From positions 1 through 49,684 of the forward strand of contig CAKOTA010000008.1 in the NCBI GenBank assembly GCA_934119965.1: a DNA stretch of 49,684 bases, in the 5' to 3' direction. This DNA comes from an uncultured Bacilli bacterium (GTDB lineage Bacteria; Bacillota_I; Bacilli_A; RF39; UBA660). Positions 41,289-49,609 of this stretch are shown here, piece by piece; the stretch's first letter is position 1; every line of letters begins with the position of its first letter. The notes beneath the pieces were generated by a model. That model had not been told where the DNA came from and searched no databases. It saw only the letters and a program-made list of their open reading frames with translations. Position numbers and translations under genes: made by a program.

Positions 41289-42278
41289 GTGTTCGCACAT
41301 GATATTGGAATAGATTTAGGAACAGCAAATGTTTTGATTTATGTAAAAGGACAAGGTATTGTATTAAATGAACCATCAGTTGTAGCAATAGATTCAAATA
41401 AAAAAGTTTTAGCTGTAGGAGAAGAAGCAAGAAATATGCTTGGACGAACTCCAGGAAAAGTAGAAGCGATAAGACCAATGAAAGATGGTGTAATTGCTGA
41501 TTTTGATGTGACTGAAATAATGTTAGAAAATTTTATTAAAAAAATTAAAGCTAAAGGTGTATTTTCTAAACCACGAATTTTAATTTGTTGTCCATCCAAC
41601 ATAACTGGTGTTGAAAAAAATGCTATTAAAGAAGCTGCAGAAAGAACGGGAGCAAAAAAAGTATTTATTGAGGAAGAACCAAAAGTGGCAGCGGTTGGAG
41701 CAGGATTGGATATATCGCTTCCAATTGGTAATATGGTTGTTGATATTGGTGGGGGAACAACTGATATAGCAATATTATCACTTGGTGATATTGTTACAAG
41801 TTCATCTATCAAAATAGCTGGTAATACATTTGATACAGATATTATGAAATATATTAAAGAGAAATATAAATTATTAATAGGAGATAGAACAGCTGAAACA
41901 ATAAAATTTGAAATAGGTAATGTTTATATAGATAAAAATAGCAAGTCTAAAATGGAGGTTAGAGGTAGAGATTTAGTAACTGGATTACCTAAAACAATTA
42001 CAATTACGGAACAAGAAATAACAGAGGCTTTAAGAGATAGTGCAATGTTAATAGTAAATACAGTAAAAATTGTTTTAGAGCAAACACCTCCAGAATTATC
42101 GGCTGACATTATTGATAATGGTATTGTTTTGACAGGTGGTGGTGCATTAATTAAAGGAATGGACAAACTATTACAGAGTGAACTTAAAGTACCTATTAAA
42201 ATAGCTGAAAGTCCTTTAACATGTGTTGCTTTAGGAACAGGTGTTCTTTTAGAAAACATTCATTTAATTGATAAATAG
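41289..42278 (+). CDS. mbl: Rod-shape determining protein of the MreB/Mbl family
   Basis: The 329-residue actin homologue guides lateral wall synthesis. Phosphate-1 loop GIDLGTANVLIY (7-18), phosphate-2 loop VDIGGGTTDIAIL, and the adenosine motif GIVLTGGGALIKG are present. Position after spoIIID identifies it as Mbl rather than MreB. GTG start at 41289 behind GGAGGAG. Normal length. Confidence 0.95.
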   Translation: MFAHDIGIDLGTANVLIYVKGQGIVLNEPSVVAIDSNKKVLAVGEEARNMLGRTPGKVEAIRPMKDGVIADFDVTEIMLENFIKKIKAKGVFSKPRILICCPSNITGVEKNAIKEAAERTGAKKVFIEEEPKVAAVGAGLDISLPIGNMVVDIGGGTTDIAILSLGDIVTSSSIKIAGNTFDTDIMKYIKEKYKLLIGDRTAETIKFEIGNVYIDKNSKSKMEVRGRDLVTGLPKTITITEQEITEALRDSAMLIVNTVKIVLEQTPPELSADIIDNGIVLTGGGALIKGMDKLLQSELKVPIKIAESPLTCVALGTGVLLENIHLIDK

Positions 42279-42332
42279 ATTGTATAATCTATTTTTTTAT
42301 AGTAAAATAATTATAGATTATAAGGTGATATT

Positions 42333-42722
42333 ATGAATAATAAAGGGTTTGCTGTTTCTGGTATTTTATATACTTTGTTGTTAATTTTTATAACAATTTT
42401 AGCAATGTTATTACTTAATTTTCAAAATAAAAAAAATATTTTAGATAAGTTAAAAGGTGATTCAATAGATGAATTAACAAGTAGAAATGAAATAATATTT
42501 AATCAGAACATGCCTTCTTCAATTATTAAAGGAACAAGTTACAAAATAATTGATGATTCATCAAATAATAATTCTATTGAATGTTCTAGTGATATTGATG
42601 GAAAAATTGAAAATACTAATGAATTGATAAGTGTTGGCAAACATTTAATAACTTGTACTGCTATAACTGATGCAGGTAAAGTAATATTATCAAAGAAGGA
42701 AATAACTGTAACGGAAAGTTAA
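42333..42722 (+). CDS. Pilin-like single-helix envelope protein
   Basis: This 129-residue protein has a short polar leader, NNKGF, and then a hydrophobic helix (about 6-27, FAVSGILYTLLLIFITIL). That resembles a type IV prepilin with cleavage after Gly5, though the usual Glu at mature position 5 is absent. The rest is a small, probably beta-rich domain with two Cys (IECSS and ITCTA) that may pair. AAGGTGATATT precedes the ATG. No assembly genes (pilB/C/D) are in the window. Function unknown. Confidence 0.5.
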   Translation: MNNKGFAVSGILYTLLLIFITILAMLLLNFQNKKNILDKLKGDSIDELTSRNEIIFNQNMPSSIIKGTSYKIIDDSSNNNSIECSSDIDGKIENTNELISVGKHLITCTAITDAGKVILSKKEITVTES

Positions 42723-42828
42723 ATTTGATTATTTCATAAATAAAATTCTAAAAAAGTTTCATAATATAAGTGAAACTTTTTATTTGATTAAAAAGTAATA
42801 GATGATATAATGTATATAGGTGATTTGA

Positions 42829-43905
42829 ATGATAATTGATCAAGAATTAATATCACGAATATTTTTAATGATACTATTACCATTTATATTTGTAGTATTG
42901 ATAATGCCATATATAAAAAAAATGGCTATTAAAATTGGAGCAGTTGATGTTCCGAGAAATAGACATATGCATAAGAAAACGACTCCTAAATTAGGTGGTT
43001 TGGCAATATTCTTTGGCTTCTTATTAGGATATATGGTATTTGGTACCCATAGTAGTACGATGAATGCAATATTAATTGGAAGTTTTATAATTGTAATAAT
43101 AGGTGTAATAGATGATATAGCAGAATTATCAGCTAAAACCCAATTTATAGGTCAGGTGGCAGCTGCTTGTGTTATTGTTTTTTATGGTAATATTTTATTA
43201 CAAGATATTAGTGCTTTTGGAATTTATATAAATTTTAGTTGGATGTCTTATCCTTTGACACTATTTTTTATTCTTGGGTGTATTAATTGTATCAATTTAA
43301 TAGATGGCCTAGATGGTTTGAGTGGGGGAATAAGTTCGATTTATTTCTTAACAATTGGAATAATAGCAACAATGCAAGGAAAAACAGGTTTAGATTTTGT
43401 TCTAGCATTTGTGATGTTAGGCTCTATATTAGGTTTTTTAGTTTATAATTATCATCCAGCTAGTATATTCGCAGGAGATACTGGATCAAATTTAATGGGA
43501 TTTATGATTTCTATAGTAGCTCTTCTTGGATTTAAAAATGTAACTATGACATCTTTAATTATTCCGTTATTAGTAATGGCTATTCCAATATTGGATACTT
43601 TGTTTGCAATTATAAGAAGAGTTTTAAAAGGCCAAAACCCTTTTACTTCTCCTGATAGATTTCACATCCATCATCAATTATTGAATAAAAATTTTTCTGA
43701 AAAATCTACTGTTTCTATAATATTAGGAATTGATTTATTATTTGCTAGTGCATCAATTATTTATGTGCTTGGTGATGAAAAACTAGGATATATCGTATAT
43801 GGAATATTATTAGCAATTGTATTAGCTTTTGTTCTTACAACTAATGTTATAACTGATAGAGAAACTGTAAAGAAAACATTAAATAGATTAAAAAGATCAA
43901 AATAA
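42829..43905 (+). CDS. tagO: Undecaprenyl-phosphate sugar-1-phosphate transferase (TagO/WecA family)
   Basis: A 358-residue integral membrane enzyme with about 10-11 helices that starts teichoic-acid or other wall polymer synthesis on undecaprenyl phosphate. Motifs: TPKLGGLAIF, GVIDD with metal-binding Asp, NLIDGLDGLSGG, HPASIFAGDTGSNLMGF, and the loop PDRFHIHH that separates this group from MraY. ATG 42829 follows AGGTGAT. Donor sugar cannot be told. A hairpin terminator follows. Confidence 0.9.
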   Translation: MIIDQELISRIFLMILLPFIFVVLIMPYIKKMAIKIGAVDVPRNRHMHKKTTPKLGGLAIFFGFLLGYMVFGTHSSTMNAILIGSFIIVIIGVIDDIAELSAKTQFIGQVAAACVIVFYGNILLQDISAFGIYINFSWMSYPLTLFFILGCINCINLIDGLDGLSGGISSIYFLTIGIIATMQGKTGLDFVLAFVMLGSILGFLVYNYHPASIFAGDTGSNLMGFMISIVALLGFKNVTMTSLIIPLLVMAIPILDTLFAIIRRVLKGQNPFTSPDRFHIHHQLLNKNFSEKSTVSIILGIDLLFASASIIYVLGDEKLGYIVYGILLAIVLAFVLTTNVITDRETVKKTLNRLKRSK

Positions 43906-43916
43906 TGATCTTTTTT
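43891..43916 (+). terminator. Terminator after tagO
   Basis: AAAAGATCA (43891-43899) pairs with TGATCTTTT (43906-43914), then T residues. Confidence 0.7.
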
Positions 43917-43959
43917 GTATATTAATCAAAATTAATAAAATAATAATAATGGTGATAAT

Positions 43960-44667
43960 ATGACAGAAACTTTAAGAATTATACCCAGAAGTTTAGTATC
44001 ATTAATTGTTTTGTTTTTGATAACAAAAGCAATTGGAAAAAAACAGGTATCAGAACTATCTTTATTTGATTATGTAATTGGAATAAGCATAGGTAATTTT
44101 GCCGCCGAAATGATAATGAACTTTGATAACAATTATTATAATGGAATAGTGGCTATGATAACTTTTGGTTTTATTGCTTGGTTGGTATCATATTTTACAA
44201 TGAAAAGTATGGTTCTTAGAAGAATAATTATAGGAACTCCTACAGTTTTAATACAAAACGGAAAAATAATAGAAAAAAACCTAAGGAAAATGATGATTGA
44301 TATTAATGATTTACTAGAACAATGTCGTAGTAATGGAACATTTGATGTTAACGAAATTGAATATGCTATTATGGAAGCAAATGGTAAAATAAGTATTTTG
44401 CCAAAAAAGGAATATGCTCCTTTAATAGTAAAGGATATGAATTTGAAATTAGAAAAAAATGAATTAGTTTCTAACGTAATAATTGATGGTAAAATAATGA
44501 AAAGTAATTTAGAAAATTCTGGAAAGGAAAAAGATTGGTTATTGAAAGAATTAAAAATTAAAGGGAAGAAATTAGAAGATATATTATTAGCTACTTTAGA
44601 TAACAATTATAAATTAGTTATATATGAAAGAAATAATAATTTGAAAGTTAAAAATGTTTTAGAATAA
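43960..44667 (+). CDS. DUF421/YetF-family membrane protein
   Basis: 235 residues: three N-terminal transmembrane helices, with the family signature GKKQVSELSLFDYVIGISIGN (about 27-47), and a cytoplasmic alpha/beta domain with IQNGKIIEKNLRKMMID, EYAIMEANGKISILPKKEY and a second repeat of that unit. B. subtilis homologues (YetF, YrbG, YdfS) are found in the spore and vegetative membrane; function unclear. GGTGATAAT precedes the ATG. It converges with the nuclease gene. Confidence 0.88.
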   Translation: MTETLRIIPRSLVSLIVLFLITKAIGKKQVSELSLFDYVIGISIGNFAAEMIMNFDNNYYNGIVAMITFGFIAWLVSYFTMKSMVLRRIIIGTPTVLIQNGKIIEKNLRKMMIDINDLLEQCRSNGTFDVNEIEYAIMEANGKISILPKKEYAPLIVKDMNLKLEKNELVSNVIIDGKIMKSNLENSGKEKDWLLKELKIKGKKLEDILLATLDNNYKLVIYERNNNLKVKNVLE

Positions 44668-44669
44668 AA

Positions 44670-44705
44670 GATGATATGCTATTTAAACATATCATCAATT
44701 TTTTT
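44670..44705. terminator. Bidirectional terminator between DUF421 and nuclease genes
   Basis: GATGATATG (44670-44678) pairs perfectly with CATATCATC (44688-44696); T runs are present on both strands. The end of the minus-strand gene lies within the hairpin. Confidence 0.78.
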
Positions 44706-45302
44706 ATTTATTTTTCTTTTAATTTTAGTATTAGTCTTTTTTCTAATAGTTTCACTAAAGATACATGCTATTAGAACAATTAATATGGATATTGTACTTA
44801 ATAATATTTCTTTTGTTATTTTATATCCAAACAAGATAAATAAATAGTCTTCATCACTCCACAAATTTAATCCTTCTTTTTTGGCAAGTTTCAAACTATC
44901 ATTTAAAGTATTTAAATATTTATAATCACCATAAATATATTTAATTTCTGCATAACCTTCTCTAACAATTAAGTCTTGTAACAACTTATCATCTACAAAT
45001 ACCCAAGCTAAATATCTATTATACTTATCAGTCTTATCAGCTTTTTCATCATATTCTATTTCTATTTTTGTAGCATTTTTTAATAAATTACAAGTGAATT
45101 CACTTGCCTCTTTACCATATTTTTCATTTTTATTGGTGGATTCAGGTGTATCAATGGCTAAAAATCTAACTTTGATTTTCTCTTCTTTTAGATTGAACCA
45201 TGCGGTATCACCATCAACACATTTATTCAAAGTAACTTCTTCTTTAGCATATATACTAAAAGGTACTAAAAATAAACATATAATAAAAATTAACTTCTTC
45301 AT
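44679..45302 (-). CDS. Membrane-bound thermonuclease (SNase family)
   Basis: 207 residues: a signal peptide (about 1-20, LIFIICLFLVPFSIYA), then a staphylococcal-nuclease domain with catalytic Arg in VRFLAIDTPES, the Asp and Glu of the same motif, and Arg in KYNRYLAWVF. A C-terminal transmembrane helix and a Lys/Arg-rich tail end it. It would cut nucleic acids outside the membrane with Ca2+. ATG 45302 follows GGTGAAG; a longer frame to 45332 has no ribosome site. A C-terminal anchor is unusual for the family. Sporadic distribution suggests an accessory gene. Confidence 0.88.
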   Translation of the reverse strand: MKKLIFIICLFLVPFSIYAKEEVTLNKCVDGDTAWFNLKEEKIKVRFLAIDTPESTNKNEKYGKEASEFTCNLLKNATKIEIEYDEKADKTDKYNRYLAWVFVDDKLLQDLIVREGYAEIKYIYGDYKYLNTLNDSLKLAKKEGLNLWSDEDYLFILFGYKITKEILLSTISILIVLIACIFSETIRKKTNTKIKRKINKKIDDMFK

Positions 45303-45387
45303 TCTAACTTCACCATAAATATTATAGCACAACTTGACTTTATAAGAAAAAAATAATAATATATTGTCAAAAATTTGGAGGCTATTT

Positions 45388-46056
45388 ATGATATTGTATA
45401 GAGCTATTACTTTAGAAGATTTTAATGAAATGCAAGAACTAGGAAAAATAAATTGTACTTTATATCGTTCTTATAAAAATTTAGAGAATTGCAAAAATAT
45501 TGAAATGACTAAAAAAATGTATAATATATGTTATCAGAAAAAAAATAAAAAAGATATTTTAAGTTTTATTTATGGACATATAAGTGGTAAATTAGTTAGT
45601 AGCGCTAAAAGAAGCCCTTGGATTTCATTAACTTCTAGTTATGAATCTGCATGTAAATATGCTAATTTAAATGAAAGAAGACATATTTTATGTTTTCAAG
45701 TAGACGACAATGTCATAATAAATAATATTGATGACTTTGAAGCAAAGGATATACTTAATGGAGCAATTTTGAAACTGTCAAATGGGGAACTTACTAAATA
45801 TCGAGATAATGGTATAATTGTTCCATATGGTGAACAAAAAGATAAGACAAGAAATAGCAAAAGTTTTACATTTGTCAATTATTCAAAAAGTGATAGTGAA
45901 TATCTAATTTGCTATAGTCTAATACCAAATAATTATTTTATTTTGACACCCAAAGAACAAGATATTTTTGATAAAAGATATGGTAAAATAACTCCAAAGA
46001 TTCTTCAGGAAATGCTTGAAAAAGAAGAAAATAGAGAAAAAATTAAAATAAAATAA
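45388..46056 (+). CDS. Hypothetical protein, possible ADP-ribosyltransferase-like fold
   Basis: 222 residues with no signal or membrane segment. LYRAIT at the start and WISLTSSYESACKYA near residue 75 resemble the Arg and S-T-S strands of ADP-ribosyltransferases, followed by a strand HILCFQVDD. I cannot place the third (Glu) motif with confidence, so enzyme activity is unproven. TTGGAGG lies 8 bp before ATG 45388. It is divergent from the nuclease gene and ends before typA. It is also possible that it belongs to an unrelated DUF. Confidence 0.45.
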   Translation: MILYRAITLEDFNEMQELGKINCTLYRSYKNLENCKNIEMTKKMYNICYQKKNKKDILSFIYGHISGKLVSSAKRSPWISLTSSYESACKYANLNERRHILCFQVDDNVIINNIDDFEAKDILNGAILKLSNGELTKYRDNGIIVPYGEQKDKTRNSKSFTFVNYSKSDSEYLICYSLIPNNYFILTPKEQDIFDKRYGKITPKILQEMLEKEENREKIKIK

Positions 46057-46110
46057 TGATATAATGATATATATATAGCTTTTTTCTTTACTTTTTAGAA
46101 TGAATTATGC

Positions 46111-46116
46111 TATAAT
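46111..46116 (+). promoter_or_regulatory. Extended -10 upstream of typA
   Basis: TGCTATAAT places a start near 46123. The -35 (TTACTT) is poor, as is common with an extended -10. Confidence 0.5.
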
Positions 46117-46143
46117 ATGCAAGGCAAAAAGGGAAGTGTTTTT

Positions 46144-47952
46144 ATGAAAAATATAAAAAATATAGCAATAATAGCTCACGTAGACCACGGAAAAACTACA
46201 TTAGTAGATGGACTTTTGAAAGAATCTGGAACTTTTAGAGATAATGAACAAGTAGATGTTAGAGTAATGGATTCAAATGAAATTGAAAAAGAAAGAGGAA
46301 TTACAATTTTAGCAAAACCAACAGCAATTGATTATAAAGGAACTAGAATTAACATTTTAGATACTCCAGGACATGCTGATTTTGGTGGAGAAGTAGAAAG
46401 AATTATGAATATGGTTGATGGTGTACTTTTAGTAGTTGATGCTTATGAAGGTACAATGCCTCAAACTAGGTTTGTTCTTAAGAAAGCTTTAGAAGCTGGA
46501 GTTACTCCAATTGTCGTAGTAAATAAAATAGATAAAGAAACAGCTAGACCTAAAGAAGTAATAGATGAAGTAATGGATTTATTTATTGAATTAGGAGCAG
46601 ACTTAGATCAATTGGATTTCCCAGTTGTTTATGCTTCTGCTATTAATGGTACATCTAGTTTAGATCCTGATGTTAGTACTCAAGAAAAAACGATGAAACC
46701 AATTTTAGATATGATAATTGATAATATTCCTTCACCAAAAATTGAAGAAGGTAGTTTACAATTTCAACCTGCATTATTAGATTATAATGATTTCGTCGGA
46801 AGAATAGGTATTGGGGTTGTTAAAAGAGGAAGAATTAAAACTAATCAAATGGTATCTTGTGTTAGATTAGATGGAAGTATTAAACAATTTAGAATTGCTA
46901 AAATGTTTGGATATATTGGTTTAAAAAGAGTCGAAATTGAAGAAGCTGAAGCTGGAGATATAATTGCTATTTCAGGGTTACCTGATATTTCAGTTGGGGA
47001 AACAGTTTGTGAAGTTGGAAAAGAAGATGCTTTACCACTTCTAAGAATTGATGAACCTACATTACAAATGACATTTGGTGTAAACACATCACCATTTGTT
47101 GGAAAAGAAGGAAAAATAGTAACTGCTAGAAAAATAGAAGAAAGATTATTAAAAGAAACAGAGAGAGATGTTTCACTTAAGGTAGCACCTAATGATAATG
47201 AGTCATTTATTGTGTCCGGCCGTGGTGAACTTCATTTATCAATTTTAATTGAAAATATGCGTAGAGAAGGATTTGAATTACAAGTTTCAAAACCTGAAGT
47301 TATTATTAAAGAAAAAGACGGAATTAAAATGGAACCATACGAAGATGTTCAAATTGATGTTCCAGAAGAATATGTTGGTTCTGTAATTGAAGCTTTAGGA
47401 AATCGTGAAGGAAATATGGAAAATATGACTAATCACGAAAATCAAGTTAGACTTTTATATACAATTCCATCTCGTGGTTTAATAGGTTTTACAACAGAAT
47501 TTATGACTATGACTAAAGGTTATGGTATGATGAGTCATACATTTAAAGAATATCGTAAAATGGCTGGCGCTAAAGTAGGGGAAAGAAAATTAGGTGTATT
47601 AGTTTCTATGGAAAACGGAAAATCAACGGCTTATGCTTTAGGTCAATTGGAAGATAGAGGAATTATGTTCATTGAACCTGGTGTTGATGTATATGAAGGT
47701 ATGTTAGTTGGTGAACATACTCATGATAATGATTTAGCAGTTAATGTTGTTAAAGGTAAAAATTTAACTAATACAAGAAGTGCTGGAAAAGATCATACAG
47801 TTGTATTAAAAAGACCAAGACTATTATCTTTAGAATATTGTTTAGATTATATTAATAGTGATGAATATGTTGAGGTAACACCACTAAGTATAAGAATGAG
47901 AAAGAAAATATTAAATACAGCAGAAAGAAAAAAATATGATAGCAAAAAATAA
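46144..47952 (+). CDS. typA: Ribosome-associated GTPase TypA/BipA
   Basis: The 602-residue translational GTPase has G1 AHVDHGKTT (11-19), the GITI switch, G3 DTPGHADFGGEVERI, G4 NKIDKETARP, an EF-G-like domain V and the C-terminal domain with SRGLIGFTTEFMT and KGKNLTNTRSAGKD. It supports ribosome assembly and stress adaptation. ATG 46144 follows a GGGAAGTG-type site; the frame from 46117 begins near the promoter. It ends in a convergent terminator. Confidence 0.96.
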   Translation: MKNIKNIAIIAHVDHGKTTLVDGLLKESGTFRDNEQVDVRVMDSNEIEKERGITILAKPTAIDYKGTRINILDTPGHADFGGEVERIMNMVDGVLLVVDAYEGTMPQTRFVLKKALEAGVTPIVVVNKIDKETARPKEVIDEVMDLFIELGADLDQLDFPVVYASAINGTSSLDPDVSTQEKTMKPILDMIIDNIPSPKIEEGSLQFQPALLDYNDFVGRIGIGVVKRGRIKTNQMVSCVRLDGSIKQFRIAKMFGYIGLKRVEIEEAEAGDIIAISGLPDISVGETVCEVGKEDALPLLRIDEPTLQMTFGVNTSPFVGKEGKIVTARKIEERLLKETERDVSLKVAPNDNESFIVSGRGELHLSILIENMRREGFELQVSKPEVIIKEKDGIKMEPYEDVQIDVPEEYVGSVIEALGNREGNMENMTNHENQVRLLYTIPSRGLIGFTTEFMTMTKGYGMMSHTFKEYRKMAGAKVGERKLGVLVSMENGKSTAYALGQLEDRGIMFIEPGVDVYEGMLVGEHTHDNDLAVNVVKGKNLTNTRSAGKDHTVVLKRPRLLSLEYCLDYINSDEYVEVTPLSIRMRKKILNTAERKKYDSKK

Positions 47953-47976
47953 CACATTAAGTGTTATTTTATTTTT
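47946..47976. terminator. Terminator between typA and the convergent HTH gene
   Basis: AAAATAACAC (47946-47955) pairs perfectly with GTGTTATTTT (47961-47970), followed by a T-rich tract. The typA stop is inside. Confidence 0.72.
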
Positions 47977-48184
47977 CAAAGAAATCTTTTATATCTCTAT
48001 TTAAAATATAGGATATTTGTTCTAAGGTATCTATAGATATTGTTTGATGAGTAACGGATTCTAGTTTAGCAATAAAACTATCACTTAGTAACAATTTTTC
48101 TGCTAACTCTCGTTGCGTCATATTACATTCTAAACGATATTTCTTTATATTTTTTCCTATTATGTTATATATATCTTCTTTCAT
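47969..48184 (-). CDS. XRE-family helix-turn-helix regulator (minus-strand partner)
   Basis: A 71-residue single-domain regulator. The HTH is NIKKYRLECNMTQRELAEKL, then LSDSFIAKLESVTHQ, with a short tail. The start region TGGTGGTAGTATG is the exact inverse of that of the divergent HTH gene 84 bp away. Targets unknown; the two regulators could control each other. Confidence 0.85.
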   Translation of the reverse strand: MKEDIYNIIGKNIKKYRLECNMTQRELAEKLLLSDSFIAKLESVTHQTISIDTLEQISYILNRDIKDFFEK

Positions 48185-48270
48185 ACTACCACCATTTAAA
48201 TTTTCTCACATTTTAAATTCTTTTGATATAGATTAATAGTCTATGTTATAATAATTATGGTGGTAGTATG
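48182..48270. promoter_or_regulatory. Shared control region of two divergent HTH genes
   Basis: A 14-bp perfect inverted repeat, ATGGTGGTAGTATG, covers both ribosome-binding and start regions (48182-48195 inverted, 48257-48270 direct). A plus-strand promoter TTGATA (48223-48228)/TATAAT (48247-48252) has an 18-bp spacer that contains the palindrome ATAGATTAATAGTCTAT (48228-48244), a likely operator. Confidence 0.5.
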
Positions 48271-48468
48271 TATGATGTTGTTAAATTAAAAGTTTTAAGA
48301 GAGAAAAATAATTATACAGTAAAAGATATGGCTGATATGTTAAATATTTCTCCAGCTCATTATTGTTTAATTGAAAATAAAAAAAGAAATTTATATTATG
48401 ATATGGCAATTAAAATTTCTAATATTTTTAATTTAAAACCAGATGATATTTTTTACAAAAAAGACTAG
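48268..48468 (+). CDS. XRE-family helix-turn-helix regulator (plus-strand partner)
   Basis: A 66-residue protein, nearly all HTH: KLKVLREKNNYTVKDMADML, then ISPAHYCLIENKKRN and FNLKPDDIFY. It is diverged from its neighbour, so they are not a recent duplication. It starts at ATG 48268 after GGTGGTAG and ends just before the convergent cotJC. May regulate the divergent pair. Confidence 0.83.
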   Translation: MYDVVKLKVLREKNNYTVKDMADMLNISPAHYCLIENKKRNLYYDMAIKISNIFNLKPDDIFYKKD

Positions 48469-48473
48469 CTTAG

Positions 48474-49043
48474 CTAGTTTTCTCTTTGTATTTTGTTTTC
48501 TAAGTAATAATTTCTTAATTCTTTAAATCTTTGATAATGAACTACTTCTCTTTGTCTTAGGAATGATAGTGGACCTAAGACATCTGGATCGTTTGTTAAA
48601 TCCATTAAATGTTCATATGTAGCTCTTGCTCTTTGTTCAGCTGCCATATCACTTTCTAAATCAGCAATAAAATCTCCAGTTGTTTCTATATATGCTGATG
48701 TGAAGGGAACACCATTGGGATCATTTATAAATAATCCACTATCATGCATTGAAAAATGTCCTCCAAGTCCAGCTGTTTTTATTTCTTCAATTGTTGCCCC
48801 TTTCATTAATTGATATATCATTGCTGATATCATTTCAATATGGGCCATTTCTTCAGTAGCAATATCTGTAAGTAATGCTTTTCCTTTATCATCTGGCATT
48901 GTGTATCTTTGATTAAAATATCGTAAACAAGCTGATAATTCAGAATCTGGACCACCATATTGTGCCATCATATATTTAGCCATTTTAAGATCTTTTTTTG
49001 TTATATTTACTGGGTATTCTAATTTCTTTTCATATTTAAACAT
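48474..49043 (-). CDS. cotJC: Spore coat protein CotJC (manganese catalase-like)
   Basis: The 189-residue ferritin-like protein has the di-manganese ligand pattern: ELSACLRYFNQRY, ATEEMAHIEMISAMIYQL with Glu and His, ESDMAAEQRARATYEHL and REVVHYQRF. CotJC is part of the sigma-E-dependent inner spore coat. Its ATG overlaps the preceding stop by one base (TAATG), so it is coupled to cotJA-B. Length matches the family (about 189). Confidence 0.96.
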   Translation of the reverse strand: MFKYEKKLEYPVNITKKDLKMAKYMMAQYGGPDSELSACLRYFNQRYTMPDDKGKALLTDIATEEMAHIEMISAMIYQLMKGATIEEIKTAGLGGHFSMHDSGLFINDPNGVPFTSAYIETTGDFIADLESDMAAEQRARATYEHLMDLTNDPDVLGPLSFLRQREVVHYQRFKELRNYYLENKIQREN

Positions 49044-49480
49044 TATTTACCACCTTCCCAAGGCCAAGGACTATTTATCCAAACAAATGGATACCTATTA
49101 TTTGCCTCACTATTTAATGTAATAGGTCCAAATTTTCTTTGATATTCTTCCATTACATTGTTTGCTTGTTCACGATATTGATTGAATAATCCAATCATAT
49201 CTTTATCGTCAGGATATATATCCAAATATAAATTAATGTCTGTCATTGCAAAGCATAATGAATCTAATGTAGTTAGCATTTTTGCTTGTTCATTAATGGG
49301 TTTTAAATCAATTGGATTTACTTTATAACCATTGTATAGATTTGGAAATAAGTTTCCCCTAATAAATCCTTGATATGGATCATATAATTGATTAGGGTTG
49401 CTATCTTCTGTATATAATGGTTGATTATAATTATTATTTACATAATTATAATAATCTTGTCTAAAATTTTGATTATACAT
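49043..49480 (-). CDS. cotJB: Spore coat protein: apparent CotJA-CotJB fusion
   Basis: 145 residues. The C-terminal half is CotJB: LTTLDSLCFAMTDINLYLDI, YPDD, then KFGPITL and the end SPWPWEGGK. The N-terminal half, after a Tyr/Asn-rich start, has LYDPYQGFIRGNLFPNLYN, which looks like the core of CotJA. In B. subtilis these are separate genes, cotJA and cotJB. ATG 49480 is preceded by GGGAGG; the frame extends to a TTG at 49495, which overlaps that site. It is coupled to cotJC and headed by a sigma-E-like -10. Confidence 0.82.
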   Translation of the reverse strand: MYNQNFRQDYYNYVNNNYNQPLYTEDSNPNQLYDPYQGFIRGNLFPNLYNGYKVNPIDLKPINEQAKMLTTLDSLCFAMTDINLYLDIYPDDKDMIGLFNQYREQANNVMEEYQRKFGPITLNSEANNRYPFVWINSPWPWEGGK

Positions 49481-49519
49481 AATTTTTCCTCCCAATTTAT
49501 AATATGGTTTGATATAACA

Positions 49520-49527
49520 AGTGTATG
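49520..49527 (-). promoter_or_regulatory. Sigma-E-like -10 element of the cotJ operon
   Basis: On the minus strand the octamer CATACACT matches the B. subtilis sigma-E -10 consensus CATACANT, 39 bp before the cotJ start codon. The -35 region is AT-rich without a clear match. Confidence 0.55.
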
Positions 49528-49565
49528 GGCAAATGTAGTATTATAAATAAATTAGTCAAAAAGTC

Positions 49566-49594
49566 TTGATTATTTTCAGAATAATTGATAAAAT
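49566..49594 (+). promoter_or_regulatory. Promoter of the tRNA gene
   Basis: TTGATT (49566-49571), 17 bp, TAAAAT (49589-49594) with an extended TGA, 16 bp before the tRNA. Confidence 0.6.
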
Positions 49595-49609
49595 ATGAAT
49601 TGTTGATAT

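Noticed and set aside
41339..42259. Open frames antisense to mbl
   Set aside because: Shadow frames of a highly conserved gene, no start signals or recognisable domains.
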